Part shown: positions 1-13,700 of the stretch, piece after piece | Layout of the letters: the number at the start of each line of letters is the position of its first letter | Position numbering within the stretch: position 1 is the first letter of the stretch | NCBI GenBank assembly: GCA_030549775.1 | Contig: CM060171.1 | Span: forward strand, 8,615,289 to 8,679,288 | Origin: Tamarix chinensis | Lineage: Eukaryota > Streptophyta > Magnoliopsida > Caryophyllales > Tamaricaceae | Length of the DNA stretch: 64,000 nucleotides | Reading direction: 5' to 3' | The notes under the pieces: generated by a model | Database searches by the model: none | Told to the model about the DNA's origin: nothing | Seen by the model: the letters and a program-made list of their open reading frames with translations, nothing else | Made by a program: the position numbers and the translations under genes

Positions 1-31
<31 letters not shown>

Positions 32-2795
32 TATTATACTTGACCATATTATCACCAAGGCTACTACTGTTATAATTTCTAGAACCTTTATTAGCATTAT
101 TCTTAATATTGAAACTATTATTAATATTGAAACTATTATTAATATTATCATTAGTATCATTATTATTACTACCACTAGCATAAGTATCATTATGGTCACT
201 ACTTTTATATTATTTACATCGCTATTATTATTATTATTACTAGAGTTTGGGTTGATATTTATTATTACTAAAACTAATAATAATAATATTATTATTAGTA
301 ATATTAAAACTTTACTTTTAATACTATGAATATCACTATGACTACTTTGACATAAACCATGATGGCTACTAAGACTTACTTTGATTAGTAGTGGCATGAT
401 TAATTATTTTGAGAATAATAACCTTACTTTTAATTATAAAACTACTATGATCATTATTAGCCCTAATAGTAGGCCATAATAGGAGTAAGATAGGAAATGA
501 TGGTAATTTTGGTAAGATGGAGATTAACCCATAGTATTTTCCTCTTATAGGTGAATCAAATCAAAATCCCAAGGAGGCGTAAGAGCGTGCTCCAAGCCCA
601 ACGTCATTTTAGGTAAAGGTGTAGCTAAGGCCTTATGTGTGCTATGTGCCTTACATGTCTTGGATGCCATGTATAATGATATGTTGTATATCTTGTGCTA
701 TTATTTTAACTGTTTTATGTGTAGCACAACTTAGAATGGAGGTATGTTCATATGCTTTCTTATGTGATGTGCTAATATGGATATGCTGCAAGTTGTGACG
801 TAATGTGATGTGGCCCTTTAGGACATGCATGCTAGGATATTTAATGTGGCAATATGGGATGCAAAAAGAAAAATGGGAAAGTAAGATAACCAAGGGGAGG
901 TAAGTTGGCTAACGTAGGTAGGAATGACCTAAATAATCCATGATCCATGAGTGGGTGAATAAAAGGAGACTTAAATAAAATGAAAGAGTGGGAGAATCTA
1001 AAGTTTGCATGGGAGAAACTAGGGTTTGTATGGGAATTTTAAGGTTTTGCATGCAAAATATCGAGGGTTGCATGAGATGGTGAGAGTCTGTATGGGGGTG
1101 AACTTTACGTATGGAGAGTTGCCTTGGGGTATGGGGAAGGTAATGAAAGAGTTATTTGGGTGATTGGAGGCTTTAGGTGAAAAATAGTACGTGGGATAGT
1201 ATAAGGGTGTAGGGTTTAGGGAGGAAACCCTAATTTGGGAAGGTGAAAAATGAAAAAGAAAATAATAATAATAATACAAAAATAAATGAGGATGAGTGAG
1301 GTATGAAGTGAGGGTTGAATCTAAGGGTCGTGACGTGTGGGGTGTTAAAATAGTTTGGGTTGTGTGAGGCATGGCCCATATAGGCCCAAATTAGGGTTTT
1401 ATGGAGAAAACCCTAGGGAGAACTATGAATGGGCTTAGTGGTATAAGGTAGTGGGCCTTAACCCACACACATCGGAATTGGGCTTCTAGTGTGAGTAGTG
1501 GAATAAGGAAGGGATTTTGGGACAGTTAGGAGGTTCCGGAGTTTCAAGATAGGGGATGGGCCCTTCTTGGGAGGATAGAAGTAGAAGATTTGTGGCATGC
1601 ATGTCAAGGGTGAAAAATTATCGAATAAGACACTAATCATTTAAAGAGGAAGATTTTCGAGCTAGGCCCAGACCGATCTACCGGCGAATAATAGTGACCA
1701 GAAGCAGGGGTGCCTTGGAGACCGATCCATTGGCGAATAATAGTGGTTAGGATCTGGGGTGCTTTGGAGACCGGTCCACCGACGAATAATAGTGGCTAGG
1801 AGCGTTTTTCTCTGTATGATTTTCGGTCCACCAGCTATAATAGTGGGGGATTCCATGCTCAACAAACCAAACGTAATGAATCTAAGACATGGGAAATACA
1901 CTAAGTACTTATAGTGAAACACCATGTGAGTCGGGGCCAACCCGGTCCACCGGTAAATAATAGTGGCCAGAAGCATTTTACCCTACATGACCGATCTACT
2001 GTCGAATAATAGTGGTCAGGAGTGTTCTACCCTGTATGTATTCCGGTCCACCGGCTATAATAGTGGGGTTCCCACATTCGCGTGGATTAATAAAGAGTAT
2101 GTGTGAACTGAGCATATTGTTAAGAGAACTAAAGAATAAGTTTATTTGGAATGTAACCAGCCTCATTATCTGTATTATTGTATGTTGCCTATATGATTAT
2201 GCTTGTGTTGTGTGCCTTATATGTTTGGCCTTAGTTGTACAGTTACATTACTTAGTACGTAGCGTACTGACCACCCGTTCCATGGGTGCTGCTCATTCCT
2301 AAGAGCAAAAGGCCCTTTTGACTTGGTGCAGGTCGAGAATTCTATCTTCGATGCCTACGACACTTATGAGGCATCGGGAGGGGCTGAGAGTTGAGCCTAG
2401 ATCTAGCCAGGGGGTCGAGAGTGACATGGCCGGATTCTATCTTCCGTTTTATTTTTCTTATATCGTTATAATTTAGTTTTAGTCTATTGTACAATATTTC
2501 TGTCATTTAGAACTTTAAATCCTTACTGTTGGGTTGTACCTCTTTTGGTTACTGTACTCTGATTGTTTGTATGGTTAACAGTTCATTTTCTTTATGAATG
2601 CTCGTTTTAATTATCGACTTGTGTTTGATGTTAATCCTATTCAGCCTTAGCACTTGGTACTGGAACGGTAAAAGTGAACCGGTCTGGTACTAAGTGTGGC
2701 AGTAATATCCTCATAAGTTATATTTTGTTATTTTTCTTTTGCTAAACCTTTTCATTAAATGAAAATTCTCCGTAGTAAATTTTGGGGGTATTATA
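1..2795 (+). mobile_element. 3' part of a long LTR (element A), cut by the window edge
   Basis: It matches the last 3 kb of the element at 48742-53442 block by block: the ATT-rich stretch, a conserved block near 545-635, a CATGCATG box (824-831), the CCACCGG...ATAATAGTGG module array (about 1670-2065), the AGTACG/CGTACT hairpin (2264-2278), the CACTTGGTAC/GTACTAAGTG hairpin (2651-2696), and the terminus GGGGGTATTATA ending at 2795. No coding sequence. The 5' end lies outside the window. Confidence 0.85.
1670..2065 (+). repeat. CCACCGG...ATAATAGTGG module array in element A
   Basis: Seven diverged modules of the type ACCGATCYACYGGCGAATAATAGTGG separated by 20-40 bp linkers, arranged as four plus three around a spacer of about 110 bp. 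The same arrangement recurs at 36910-37260 and 52383-52725. Confidence 0.85.
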
Positions 2796-4429
2796 AATCG
2801 ATTGGTCTTAGAATAGTCGAGTGGTTTGAACCAATCGATTGACTATTTTGAGAGGAACTTTAAGGCTTTCCTAAGCCAAACCAATTGGTCGTTTGGCCCA
2901 AATTAATTCGTCAATTTGGCAAAAGAGCATTGCTTTTATTTCTTTTAAACTTGGTATGATTTGGGACTTGATATTATGTGTAACATGTTTCTTTAATGAT
3001 GAGAGTAAACATCTTGGTGTGAATTAACCAGTCTATTAGATGGATTAATTAGTTCATAATGTATTGTATTCTTAATAAGTGTATTTGGATATTTTTAATG
3101 GAAAACTTGTAGTATATATGCTATGATGCTACAAATGGATGATGTAACCTAGAGTCTTGGCATAAATAGATTATTTTAATGGATGGATTAAACTTGGCTA
3201 AGAACTAATAAAAGTCCCACCACATGGTTTAGAGGGTAGCAATGGTTAAGATGGAGTGATTACGTGGATGTGTTGCTTGATTATTATATGGGCCTAATAT
3301 GATAACATAACCTTGTAGAATAACTGATTAATAAATTAAAGTGAAATATGATTAAGCAATGTGTGGGTCAAGATTAGTCGGTCCTCAATTAGCTATCGAG
3401 TGCTAGTCTGTCTATCGGTATTTATGGTGTCTTCGAGTTAAATCTTAGTAGATCTCAGTGTATTATCTACTCTAGACACTAATGATGTAATAGGAGGTAT
3501 TGATATTAAAGAGTCTAGTCATCGAGATAGTTTATTTTGACTTTGGCCAGGATTTTATGTCTATTGGTCGTAATCCAGCCCAATGCTTAAAAAGAAATAA
3601 TGGCTTATAAATAACTAACCTAAAGGATTTTGTAAACTCGGATGATGGACTCAATGGCTTAACTGTGTAGGTGGATTATAGATGAGCTAGTGAGTTGTTA
3701 AATAACCAGCTTACATGATTATTTGCTAATGTATCTGATACTATATTACGATGATAAGCATGATGAGTTATGAAGTATCTCAGTCAGGTGGCATGTAATC
3801 CCGATGCATTATGTAACCATAATAGAGCATGCAAATATGATTGTATTATATAAGCATGATTTCTATATTATGTCATGACCTTAGCTTCTTGTGACTCCCG
3901 TTAAGGAGGTAACTTGGCTTTTTCAGTATGTAGCACTGATGTGTTTGTTTTTTTGGTCACTTACTCGATCTCTTGAGTAGAAGACCATGTGTAGGTTTTT
4001 TAGGATGATTGGTAGTTGGCCTAACTTGTGTTGGTCTTAGGGGTTTGAGAGAGTGTATAACAAGAGAGATTTTGTGGGACATTAATGGACTAGGGTTTTG
4101 GGATTTTCCTTATTATTATTTTATCTCTATTGTATTTTTGTACTTTTATTTTATTCTCTCCTATGAATTTGAATATTTTAGGGACCCATTATACTCTTGT
4201 ATTGTAAACGTTTTCGTTATGGTACCTGCATATTATATCTTTTGCACACTCTATTATTGTATTTTGTTTGGTTGGTTATCTTAGCCTTCTATCTAACATG
4301 GGATGGGTGGTAGACATGTATCCTATGTGTGGTGGTAACACCCCATTTTTCTAAGTATGTTTAGTATTTTTTTAACTTCTGTAATGTTTTTAAATGAATT
4401 TTTTTGATAGTAATAATGGAGGTGCTACA
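2796..4429 (+). mobile_element. LTR remnant of a related family (element F1)
   Basis: The last 500 bp (about 3870-4429) align with 62740-63031. They end ATGGAGGTGCTACA and contain a hairpin ACATGGGAT (4296-4304) / ATCCTATGT (4320-4328) followed by GTGTGGTGGTAACACCCC. The left boundary is unclear and may be interrupted by element A. An ORF of 91 codons inside (4009-4284) has no recognisable product. Confidence 0.6.
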
Positions 4430-5393
4430 AAAATAATTAACAAAACATCATAAGGAAATTCAGTTATGTGGGAAGTAGTAGCATATATAAACTTTAACAA
4501 ATAACAAATAAAATGAAAACAATACATTAGAACATAGTATTAACATCAAAACTTAAAACTTGATATGCATAAAATATTAAAAGTGCCCGAGTATGTGACT
4601 TTGTAAGTTCCATTGAGTATTAATCCAATGAGTTGTTCTAGCAATAAAACCCTTCTCTTGATTTTGAGCGATCTATATGTCTTTAGTGATTGAAATCCAA
4701 CTCTTATTACTATCTAATAGGGATAACGTGTTATTTTTCTCAAATTTAAACATATTAAGGATGTCATTCTTTAGTTTATTCTTTGAAAACAACTTAAAAG
4801 AAGGTTGAAGATCCGTCTTAAATCCTTCATGGTCCACTGTAGAAAATGATGCATGACCACCATATTACACAAGTTTTGTCTTGAAACTTCTTAATTAAAT
4901 TCGATGATCATTATCTTTCCCTTTCCTTTCCCCTTTTGAGTAAATTACAATGGGTTTTGGCATACTCTTTGCATAAAATTAAAACCTACACATATTTATA
5001 TGCTCATGTAAATGAGAAGTTTTATTTTTGAGATCCCCACTTAGACTTTTATTACAACCTCTACAAATGGCTTTTTCTTCCCATTATTCTCCATCGTATT
5101 AAAACTTTCCTATATAATTAAAGTTTTCTTTTTTTTCCCTAGATTAAGTCGTTGCACTTCCACATATTCCTTTTTCTTATATGTAGATGGCTTAGTAGTA
5201 ATAGATTTACTAGCTATTATGGATGAATATGGAGGTATTTGACATAGTGAAATGGTAGTACTAGTTCTATTTGCCATCCTTAAACATAAGGAGAAAATTA
5301 TGAAAGCACTTAAAATATTAAAAATTCACAATATCAAATCCAAATGATTTTACATATATTACAATCAGTAGGCAAACATAAATTACCTAATAG

Positions 5394-5777
5394 GCTGTCT
5401 TGATGGAAGTTAATGAAAGTTAATGAAGATTAATGAAGGTTGAATTTTACATTAATCTCATTTAGCAACCTTCTTTTGGATTTAACCTAGGTTAGGTTAG
5501 GTTAACTGTTAACCTTATTTAACCTTGATTCACCCAAAAATTGTTAACCTTCAAATTGAAGGTTAAGGTTAAACTTTAAAAGATATTTTATCCCATTATA
5601 CCATATTTATCTAGATTAACCTCAATCCAAATTAGGTTAGACATATTCACCTAGGTCAACCTAATAATCATCCAAATAAATTTTTTTCATATTTATCTCG
5701 ATTCACCTACCTAGGTTAATTTATATTATTTGAAATTTATTAACCTAACCTCATTTAACCTCTATCCAAGCAGGCTA
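5394..5777. mobile_element. Fold-back MITE with GGTTAA/TTAACC interior
   Basis: The ends GGCTGTCTTGATGGAAGTTAA and TTAACCTCTATCCAAGCAGGC are imperfect inverted repeats. The interior is full of GGTTAGGTTAA and TTAACCT words, so the element can fold back on itself. The flanks are TA-rich (AATA / TATA). A Harbinger-like origin is possible but the duplication is not clear. Confidence 0.65.
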
Positions 5778-7045
5778 TAACACTTAACAAAGAGGACCGA
5801 ATAACAATGAAGCGGATATGATAACAAACATAATTGCATAACAATTAACAAACATAATTGATGTCTAGGAACTTATTTTCCGCATTACCAAACAAAAGCT
5901 ACACTTTTGAGGATATTTATATATATTTTAAAATACTACATTTTTTTTACCTAATGAAGATATCTATGCCGCCATAAAATTAGAATAAAATTCATTTTGT
6001 GAGAAAGGAAGCCTTCTTTTACTCATGTTATAAGATGCTTTAATTCATACGGTAAAGCTTCTAATCTTTTAAGATTATTTGTAAATATAGTGGTTTAAGT
6101 TGAAAAATAATTTTTTTTCTAATAAATAGCTATGGTTAAGTGCTTGGTTTCCAATCAAAAGAGAAGAAATAATTTCAACTTTTATAAGAGTAGCTTAATT
6201 TAATTAGGGGAATATTTTAATCATATGATATATATTGCTTTTCTTTATTATTTTATGAGTATTTTTAAATTGTTTATAGTTATGTTCATTTCCTTTCACG
6301 ACCTCTTATTATCATAAATTTTTATCAATTCAAAGATTATGATCACAACACCATCATAATAACTTTGTAACTATAAAGCTATTTGCTAATCTTTTTTGCG
6401 TATCAATAATAAATCATACATAGTTGATTCATGACATATTTCTTATTTCCATTCATAATTCATGTTTTACTAATAAGAAAAACAATGTATTCATTTATAC
6501 TATGTTTGCAATATGATTTTCAACAAACAAGATTCGTACATTCTTGTGAAATTTTTTTTCTATTGTAAGAGAGATTACTTGAGACATTTGGACATACAAT
6601 ATATCTCCACTCTCCAGATGGTCTCTTGACTTTTCCTTTCTGTAAAATCTGGCCTTCTCTAGTTTTGGGAAAATGCTCTATTATACGACTTGATGGAAAA
6701 ACACAAATGCCAAACATAATGGTTAAGATAGCAAATTCCTAGTTAGCTATAACAGGCACGATAGGATGAACTATAAATTTTCAACAACATATCTTCTGAT
6801 GGCCTCTTTGCTATAGTAGAAAACAAAACTTACCGAATTTGCAAATTGATAACATGTATGCTTGCCTGATCAGGAGTCAATGGTCCAAGTGCATGACTGC
6901 AACAACTTGATTGATTGGCTGAGGAGTGATGACATGAGAATATTGGTTAACTAACTGAGAGAAGGATGAGGCTAGAGGGAGACTTCCTCTAATGAATTCG
7001 ATGATAGGTGGATGTACATCGGTTGACGAGACTTAAAGGAGGTGA

Positions 7046-7142
7046 TGCAACAAAGAGTAGATGTAGCCAATAAAACAAAGTTGATGAAATGCTAAACAAA
7101 GAGTAGACGTAGCCAATGAGATAAAGTTGATGAAATGCTGAC
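7046..7142. repeat. Tandem duplication, two units of about 48 bp
   Basis: CAACAAAGAGTAGATGTAGC... is followed directly by a second copy, AACAAAGAGTAGACGTAGC..., each ending GTTGATGAAATGCT. No function is suggested. Confidence 0.75.
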
Positions 7143-7557
7143 CAACTGCGATGACTAATAATGATGAGATTTAACAGTGGCAACATGATGAATACCTAAA
7201 AGAATTATTGAGGGAAGAAGAGGGATACTATATGGACATCATGAGGCCTTGAGGATGGAGTAACCAGTTATAGAGTCATCAGTAGGGAGGATAATGGGAT
7301 ATGAATGGATATAGGAGAATAGATTCATGACTAGAACTGCATATGGAGAATTGGAGATGGGATGTAAGGAGGGACATGAAGGTTGAACATAATGGGGGCA
7401 AGGGCCAGGTCACAAAGCTATATAATATGGCTCAGTTACTTCAATTGGTTATGTTAGATTTTTAAGGTTTTGTTTAATTTCCTTTTTTAACCTTAGTAGA
7501 TGTATTGTTGTATTATTTAAATGAAGGGTAAAATAGTCTTTTTTACTATATATTAAG

Positions 7558-7690
7558 GGATGTGGATATGGATATGAGTATAGTGGAAAGTATGGATTTG
7601 GATATCATATATCTATATCTGCACCCAAACCCAACAGATTTTTTTACTTCCCTCCATATCCATATCCATATCCGTTTATCTAAATCCATT
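7558..7690. repeat. Inverted repeat of GGATATGGATATG words
   Basis: GGATGTGGATATGGATATG near 7559 is mirrored by CATATCCATATCCATATCC near 7654-7673, with TATCATATATCTATATC between. It can form a hairpin and may be a small fold-back transposon, but no clean target duplication is visible. Confidence 0.55.
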
Positions 7691-7899
7691 CATATATATA
7701 AAGATAAAACCTGTCGAGTTTTAAGTAAAACCCACTCGATTGCTATCCCTATTTTGATCCTCCTATTGAATTTCGTACATGTTTTACTCAAAGTTTGATA
7801 TATAATATGTCTATATTTGAGTATATTTAGACATATGAATGTTAAAATTAAGAGTTGTGTGTCCTAAGAGCATTTCAGCCAATTTATATTTTTCCAACT

Positions 7900-9566
7900 T
7901 GAATTCCATGAATGTGTTATGTTATGTTATATAAGTTAAAGATGTGAAATATGTTATGTTATATATGCATGATTAACGTTTTATGTGTTATTTGAGTTTA
8001 AGTATAAATTAGGGGCAAAATCATAGTTTTGACACTTCTGTAATTTTCTAAAATTTAAAATTCATGTTGAAATGTTTGAATTGATATTATTTAAAGGCAT
8101 GCTTTTTGTTCAATTCTATTAATGTTTGGTATTTAAATGGGAATTAATGGTGGGCTTAACATATAAGGGCCTTTTGATCATTTATGACTTAATATGCCTA
8201 AGTATTGAATAGTTCGACATTAGACGACCATAGTAGATTCTAGTTGACCCTAGTATTAATCATTGGTTTATCTTTGCTAATTGATCATAGGGTTGACTTG
8301 AATAATCATAATTAAAGGAAAAAAAGTAAAATATGGAATTGTTATCACATGCATGTTTGGTGGTTGTTGTATAAAACACTAATATTTAAATTGAAAGATC
8401 TCAAGTTTGGGAATAATGAATCTTTAGGAGTAGCTACCCTAAAAATGAGGGCTATCTCTTACTTTGGTTGGTTTTTTGCTGGATGTCTTAGTACCCTAGT
8501 TAGGCCTTATATATTCTCTATTTAATTCTTTGGACTTCTTATAGGGTATCAATACTTATGGATTAGGTATCCTTGTCCGTAAGACACTCTATTGCCTTTG
8601 TATGCCAGTTTTATCAGGGTACCTTAATGTCCTTAGGTTGCTAGGTGGTAGGGTATTGTGCTATCTTTCTGTGCTCATATGGCTAAGGTATCTTATTTTC
8701 TTTGGATTTATATTATCTCCTCTTGGTTGATTAAAAAAAGAAAATAACTCTTATGTGTTGGTTTACCTTGGAATATATTTTCGTGGTTTAATTAGTAGTT
8801 ATGTTAGTGTACTATTTGTTATGATTATGAGTGGTTATATGGTGGTTGCTAGAAATGGTTAATTTTGGTGTGGTGATTACTCTTCAATACCAGCCTTGGA
8901 CATGAATTGGATTAATGGAATATTTGCACCTTGGTTAAGTGTATTGGCATGATGAGTATGCGATATATCATGATATATGAATCATTATTATTGTATTTAG
9001 CTATTGTATGCTTTCATTGATGTACTTTATGTCAGGATCCTCTTGTGATTACCTTCTATGTGCTCCATGTGTCCTTTACATATTAGTGTTGTAGATGGTT
9101 TACTCAATATCGTTGTAATAAATATGTTCTATTTTATAGTCACCTACCTATTCAATGGGTAATCATGACCTTACATGAATACTTTGAGGGTACCGCTTAA
9201 GTTAGCTAGGGTTGGGTTGAGAGTTAAGACTATCTTGTATTCACTTTAACCTTTTTTTATTTGAATATTCATTAGACTTTTATATTCCTCCTATGTAGTT
9301 CCTTTTGGTTGTGTTTGCATTTTGTATAATCCTTTTTGTGTAATATTGGAACAATGACAATCTTATTATGTAATCTCTCAATTGCTTCTTATTAATGTTC
9401 TTAATTAAGCAGAGAAATGTTTTGACCTAACACTTATCATAGAAATGATAGAGAAGATAAAACTTATGCTAAGTGTAGTGATAACACCCTACGTTGTAAA
9501 TGTTTTAATTTTCACAACCACTCTTTTAAACTAAAATTTTCTGGTGCTAAAAATGGGAGTATCACA
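7900..9566 (+). mobile_element. 3' half of an LTR related to 57983-61307 (element H)
   Basis: It aligns with the second half of the 3.3-kb LTR: GGGGCAAAATCATAGTTTTG, the GGGTAGCTACCCTA-type block (about 8430), CTTATGGATTAGGTATCC (about 8555), CACCTACCTATTCAATGGG (about 9140), the CACTTATCAT / ATGCTAAGTG hairpin (9431-9475), and the terminus GGGAGTATCACA ending at 9566. Strongly diverged, so old. The 5' half was not found. Confidence 0.7.
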
Positions 9567-10499
9567 TTTTTAGGGTTGTGCTATAGCAGTCATGTTTTTT
9601 ATAAAGTAAAAAAGGCTATGTCTGGGCTATTGTGGGTTCTATAAGAGAAACTTTTGATAGGATGAAAAATGAAAATAATTAATCTAAAATCCTCCTATCA
9701 AAAATTCCCCATCAAAATAAGGATATTGGATGCATAAAAATGAATAGAGTTACATCTATGTAAAACATAATTTTATTATATCATGTGACCTCTATGATGA
9801 GAAAAGTAAAAATATAAAAATCTAAGGAAATCATTTGGCCCTATTCAATATATTATTATCTAAAGTAAATTTAATACACAGTTAAAATACAAGATGATGT
9901 ATATATTTATATTTTTGGATATGCACTTTAATAATCTTTTCTATATCTAATGGTATTTTATAGTGAGATGTGATGAAAAATAAGGACAATTTTAAGATCA
10001 ATAAAAATAATGATGATACTTTTGAAACTATATAAAAAGAAATCCGTCATACCATGACATTATAATATAAAATCATTATCAAACTTTTTCTCACTTTTAT
10101 CTAACAATAATTTCTTAAATTAAATATATCTTTGTCATAGATTAATTTTTTTTGTCATAAACAATTATAAAATAGGACATTAAAAGGTAGAAGGTCTGTT
10201 TTCCTTAATTTATTTTCAAAATCTAATAAGATCAATAAAATTTTGATAGTAGTACAAATATAAAATTAATGCTACTATTAATAATAATAATAAAGAGCAA
10301 CAACATATTACGAGAATGATTGTGGAAGATGCTATACATAGGATTGCTTATTCACAGCACAACAAATCTTTTCAGTCATCAGTTTCTCTCATTGATTTTT
10401 TTTTCAAGCATAGAGAAATTTTGAAATGCTCAAATTGCATTACGTACCAAAAAAAAAAGATTATTATTTTTTAATTAAAATCAGCAAATATAAGCTAGG
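9567..10499. other. Intergenic, AT-rich, no gene recognised
   Basis: Between the LTR end and the PTAC14 upstream region. Low-complexity A/T runs only; nothing further could be supported. Confidence 0.5.
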
Positions 10500-10748
10500 G
10501 GATTCTCTCTTTAAACCTATGGTTGAGTCACTTTAAGCTCAAATAACATGGGTGCCGTTAAAAATCCGCTCCGTATTACCGTATAGCACGACCCTATCGT
10601 TGGGTGAAACATCCCACTGAGCGCGCCAGAACGATTACGCTGGCTACTGGTTGCAAACCGATAACGCCCCCTCCTGCTACTAGGTGTGGCGAGCGCAACT
10701 AGCTGCTTGATTTTGATTTTTGACGTTACTATTACCTTCGCCTGTTCG
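10500..10748 (+). promoter_or_regulatory. Upstream region and 5' leader of PTAC14
   Basis: Base composition changes sharply here from AT-rich to about half GC (roughly 10550-10700), just before the PTAC14 start, as is common around plant transcription starts. I see no convincing TATA box, so the exact start of transcription is not called. Confidence 0.5.
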
Positions 10749-13700
10749 ATGGCTTCATCCAGCGTTCAGCAATCCATACATTCTTTCATCACTTGTCCGA
10801 AGGTTGGTATCTCTCTCTCTGTCTTTTACCAGCTTGCACGGACATGTACACTTTCTTATCTCACGAATCATCTATATTTTTGAAACCCAGCTCAACAATA
10901 TTTGCTATAATTGGGCGGCGAGACGACAATTCCTACACTTCCCAATTCATGGGGCAGAAAACATTCACCAGGCTGTTCGAGCTCTGGCGACTCCTACTGC
11001 CGCTTCCTCATTTCCGTTGTTTCAGCCTCCTCAAGTCGAGGACTCTTCTTCCGAGGTAAATATCTCCAACGCTCTATCACTTCTACATTTTGTCTGTTTC
11101 ATTCGTGCTTGGTCAGTTAATTTTCTTAATTTGGTGTTGTGGTGGTGGGCTTAGATGGAGCCTGCAGACCCAGATTTCTACAAGATAGGTTACCTTCGAA
11201 GTTTTAGAGCTTATGGTGTTGAATTCAAAGAAGGACCAGATGGGTTTGGAGTATTTGCTTCAAAAGATGTTGAACCTCTTCGTCGTGCCAGGGTGAGTGA
11301 GTATTTCAAGTTGGTACCACTGCAATTCTTCTGTACTTTCTTGTTATGCACAAGATTAGCTGTCATTGGTTTCAACTCGTACTCCGAAGTGAATTTCGGA
11401 TTCTCAGTCATGAGGTAGTGTAACGGGCATTGCATTGGACTTTACCGATGGCAAAGTTTTGCTTCCTGGTGCTTTATGGTCTACATAACGTGACGATCCA
11501 CGAAAGCCTAATGTATCATTGTGTTTGAGCTAGTAAAAGCAGACATATCATACTCTTCAGTTCACTGGTACATGTAGTCATTCGCTGGAGCCGTAGGTGT
11601 CTGTGCTTAATTCACTATGTTTTATTTGTTTATTTGATATACTTGGCGTTGATGTATATCATACGGCTAAATTACTTGATGCTCAATTTCTAGTCTCAGA
11701 AACAGTAACTTTTTGACGTGTATAAGGAAGTTTGCGTGGTCTTTGCCTGTAATCTCCTTCAGAAAAAATGAAACTTGCTCGTCTGTACTTTCACATTTGC
11801 AACAGAATTTTCTACCACCTTTCCATCTGAATGGGATCATGCCATGATATGTACATTTCCGTTGAAGAATTAGAATTCAGTCGAGGAGCTTACATGATCA
11901 GTGTCTTTACCTTTATTCTTCTTGTAGCGTGTCACTCTTTCTGCTGTGAGTTGGCCAAGACAACATTTTAGTCCTGTTGGATACCGCCATTTGGAAAAAA
12001 GAAGTTGTGGAAAGTGACCTCTAGCAATTGCACAAGTCTTTGCAAATAGAGGAATGTGATAGTCTTCATTTCAATGGCGAGTCCTGTTCATGTAAAAAGC
12101 ATGAGCCCATTACCAATATGCTGACAGTGGATGTGAGTGTTTATGTTTAGAATCCTTAAAAGCAAAGCAGTTTCAGAATCTTTACTGCTCAACGATGCCC
12201 TTGACAATGGAAAAAGTGGTGCCTTACTAGTCTTTTATTCATGTTGACGTATATCATGATGTATCAATTAAAAAAGGAGCTTTTATGAAACTAGAACATC
12301 CTTTCTTTCATGAAAATACAAAATATTTACTCTCTGAGCCCGCATGAAACAAGATCTGATGGCATTCTATTGTAAAATCCAGATGATCATGGAGATCCCA
12401 CTTGAGCTGATGTTAACTGTTAGCAGAAAGCTTCCGTGGATGTTTTTCCCTGATATTATACCTGTGGGCCATCCAATATTTGACATTATAAATTCAACTG
12501 ACCCAGAGGTAATATACCTTTCCCCATCTCTCTATCTCTTAGTAATTTGATGCTTTAGTCTCTAGGTATCCATGTGTTCATATTCTTACCCTTTTTTGTT
12601 GTGTTATACTGTCTCTAGAATGGTAATGTTTGATGAATAATCTCTTCTTGCTGTCACATTTGTTGATGTAACCCTAGCATTGCATCGATATTCTGATATT
12701 ACCCTTATTCTTGATTCAACTATATGCAGATTGTTTAGTAAATAATGACTGCTTCTGAATTCTGATATTGTCGTTTCTTAACATGGCAGACAGATTGGGA
12801 CCTGAGGTTGGCATGTCTTCTTCTGTTTGCTTTTGATCAGGAAGACAACTTCTGGCAATTGTATGGGGATTTTCTACCCAGTGTAGATGAGTGTACTAGT
12901 TTACTCCTAGCTACGAAGGTTTGTCTCTGGACATAGTTCGTGTCATTGTGAGTTCTTGATTTGGAATGAATATGCTAAATTCATATGACTAATGAGATTT
13001 TGCAGAACTGCATAGAAGAGAGTGTTCAATACAACATCATGTCTTTGTTTCTTGGGTCAATTACATGTAGTGATATGTAATTAGAAAAAAAGTTGAAGGA
13101 TATACATTATCAGCAGAAAAACCTTTTTTGTAGACTGAAGTATGCTTTGGTGTTGATTTCAGTAGTTATTCATTCACACCTTAAGTGCCTGTCATTTAGA
13201 TCTAGGTCGAAATGGCTGACTGCTATGTGAAACCTTAATTTTCTTTTTAAAATACAGTATTCATAAAGTGCAAGGCCTCAAGTGCACATAGGCCTATTAT
13301 TTGCTAAAACCCTGATTTGGTCAGGCCTCAATAAGTGACATTGTACATAGCCCAACAAATATTTATAATACACCTATTAATAAAATTATTGATTCATAAG
13401 ATAGGCACTTACCAAAATGCACTTTGAGCACACTAGTGGCCGTGATGCAAGCGATAAAACTGCAGTCACATTGTGATTGCGGTCACAATGTTGTGGCACA
13501 AGTATGTCGCGAATAATATTTTATATGTCGCAGTTGCCGTGAAGTGATTTTTTATATTTTTTTCAGAATAAATATTAACAAATATCAGCAAATATTGGTA
13601 AATATCGGCAAAATATCAATAAACATCGGCCGATAATTGATATATCGCTGATAAATACATGAAATTCTAAAATCATCACGTATAGCCAATTTCGCGTATC

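Larger units (their letters stand above)
4430..7560. other. Intergenic DNA without recognised genes
   Basis: AT-rich, with many stops in all frames. Apart from the MITE at 5394-5777 and a two-copy tandem repeat near 7045-7142, I see nothing that can be named. A 65-codon minus-strand ORF (6520-6717) resembles no family I recognise. Confidence 0.5.

Noticed and set aside
1662..2302. Frames across the CCACCGG module array
   Set aside because: The array is repetitive LTR sequence. The frames differ between copies A, B and C and contain stops.
4009..4284. A 91-codon hydrophobic frame
   Set aside because: It lies inside an LTR remnant (F1); its relative near 62.8 kb has no such frame.
6520..6717. 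A 65-codon minus-strand frame
   Set aside because: No known family was recognised and there is no supporting context.
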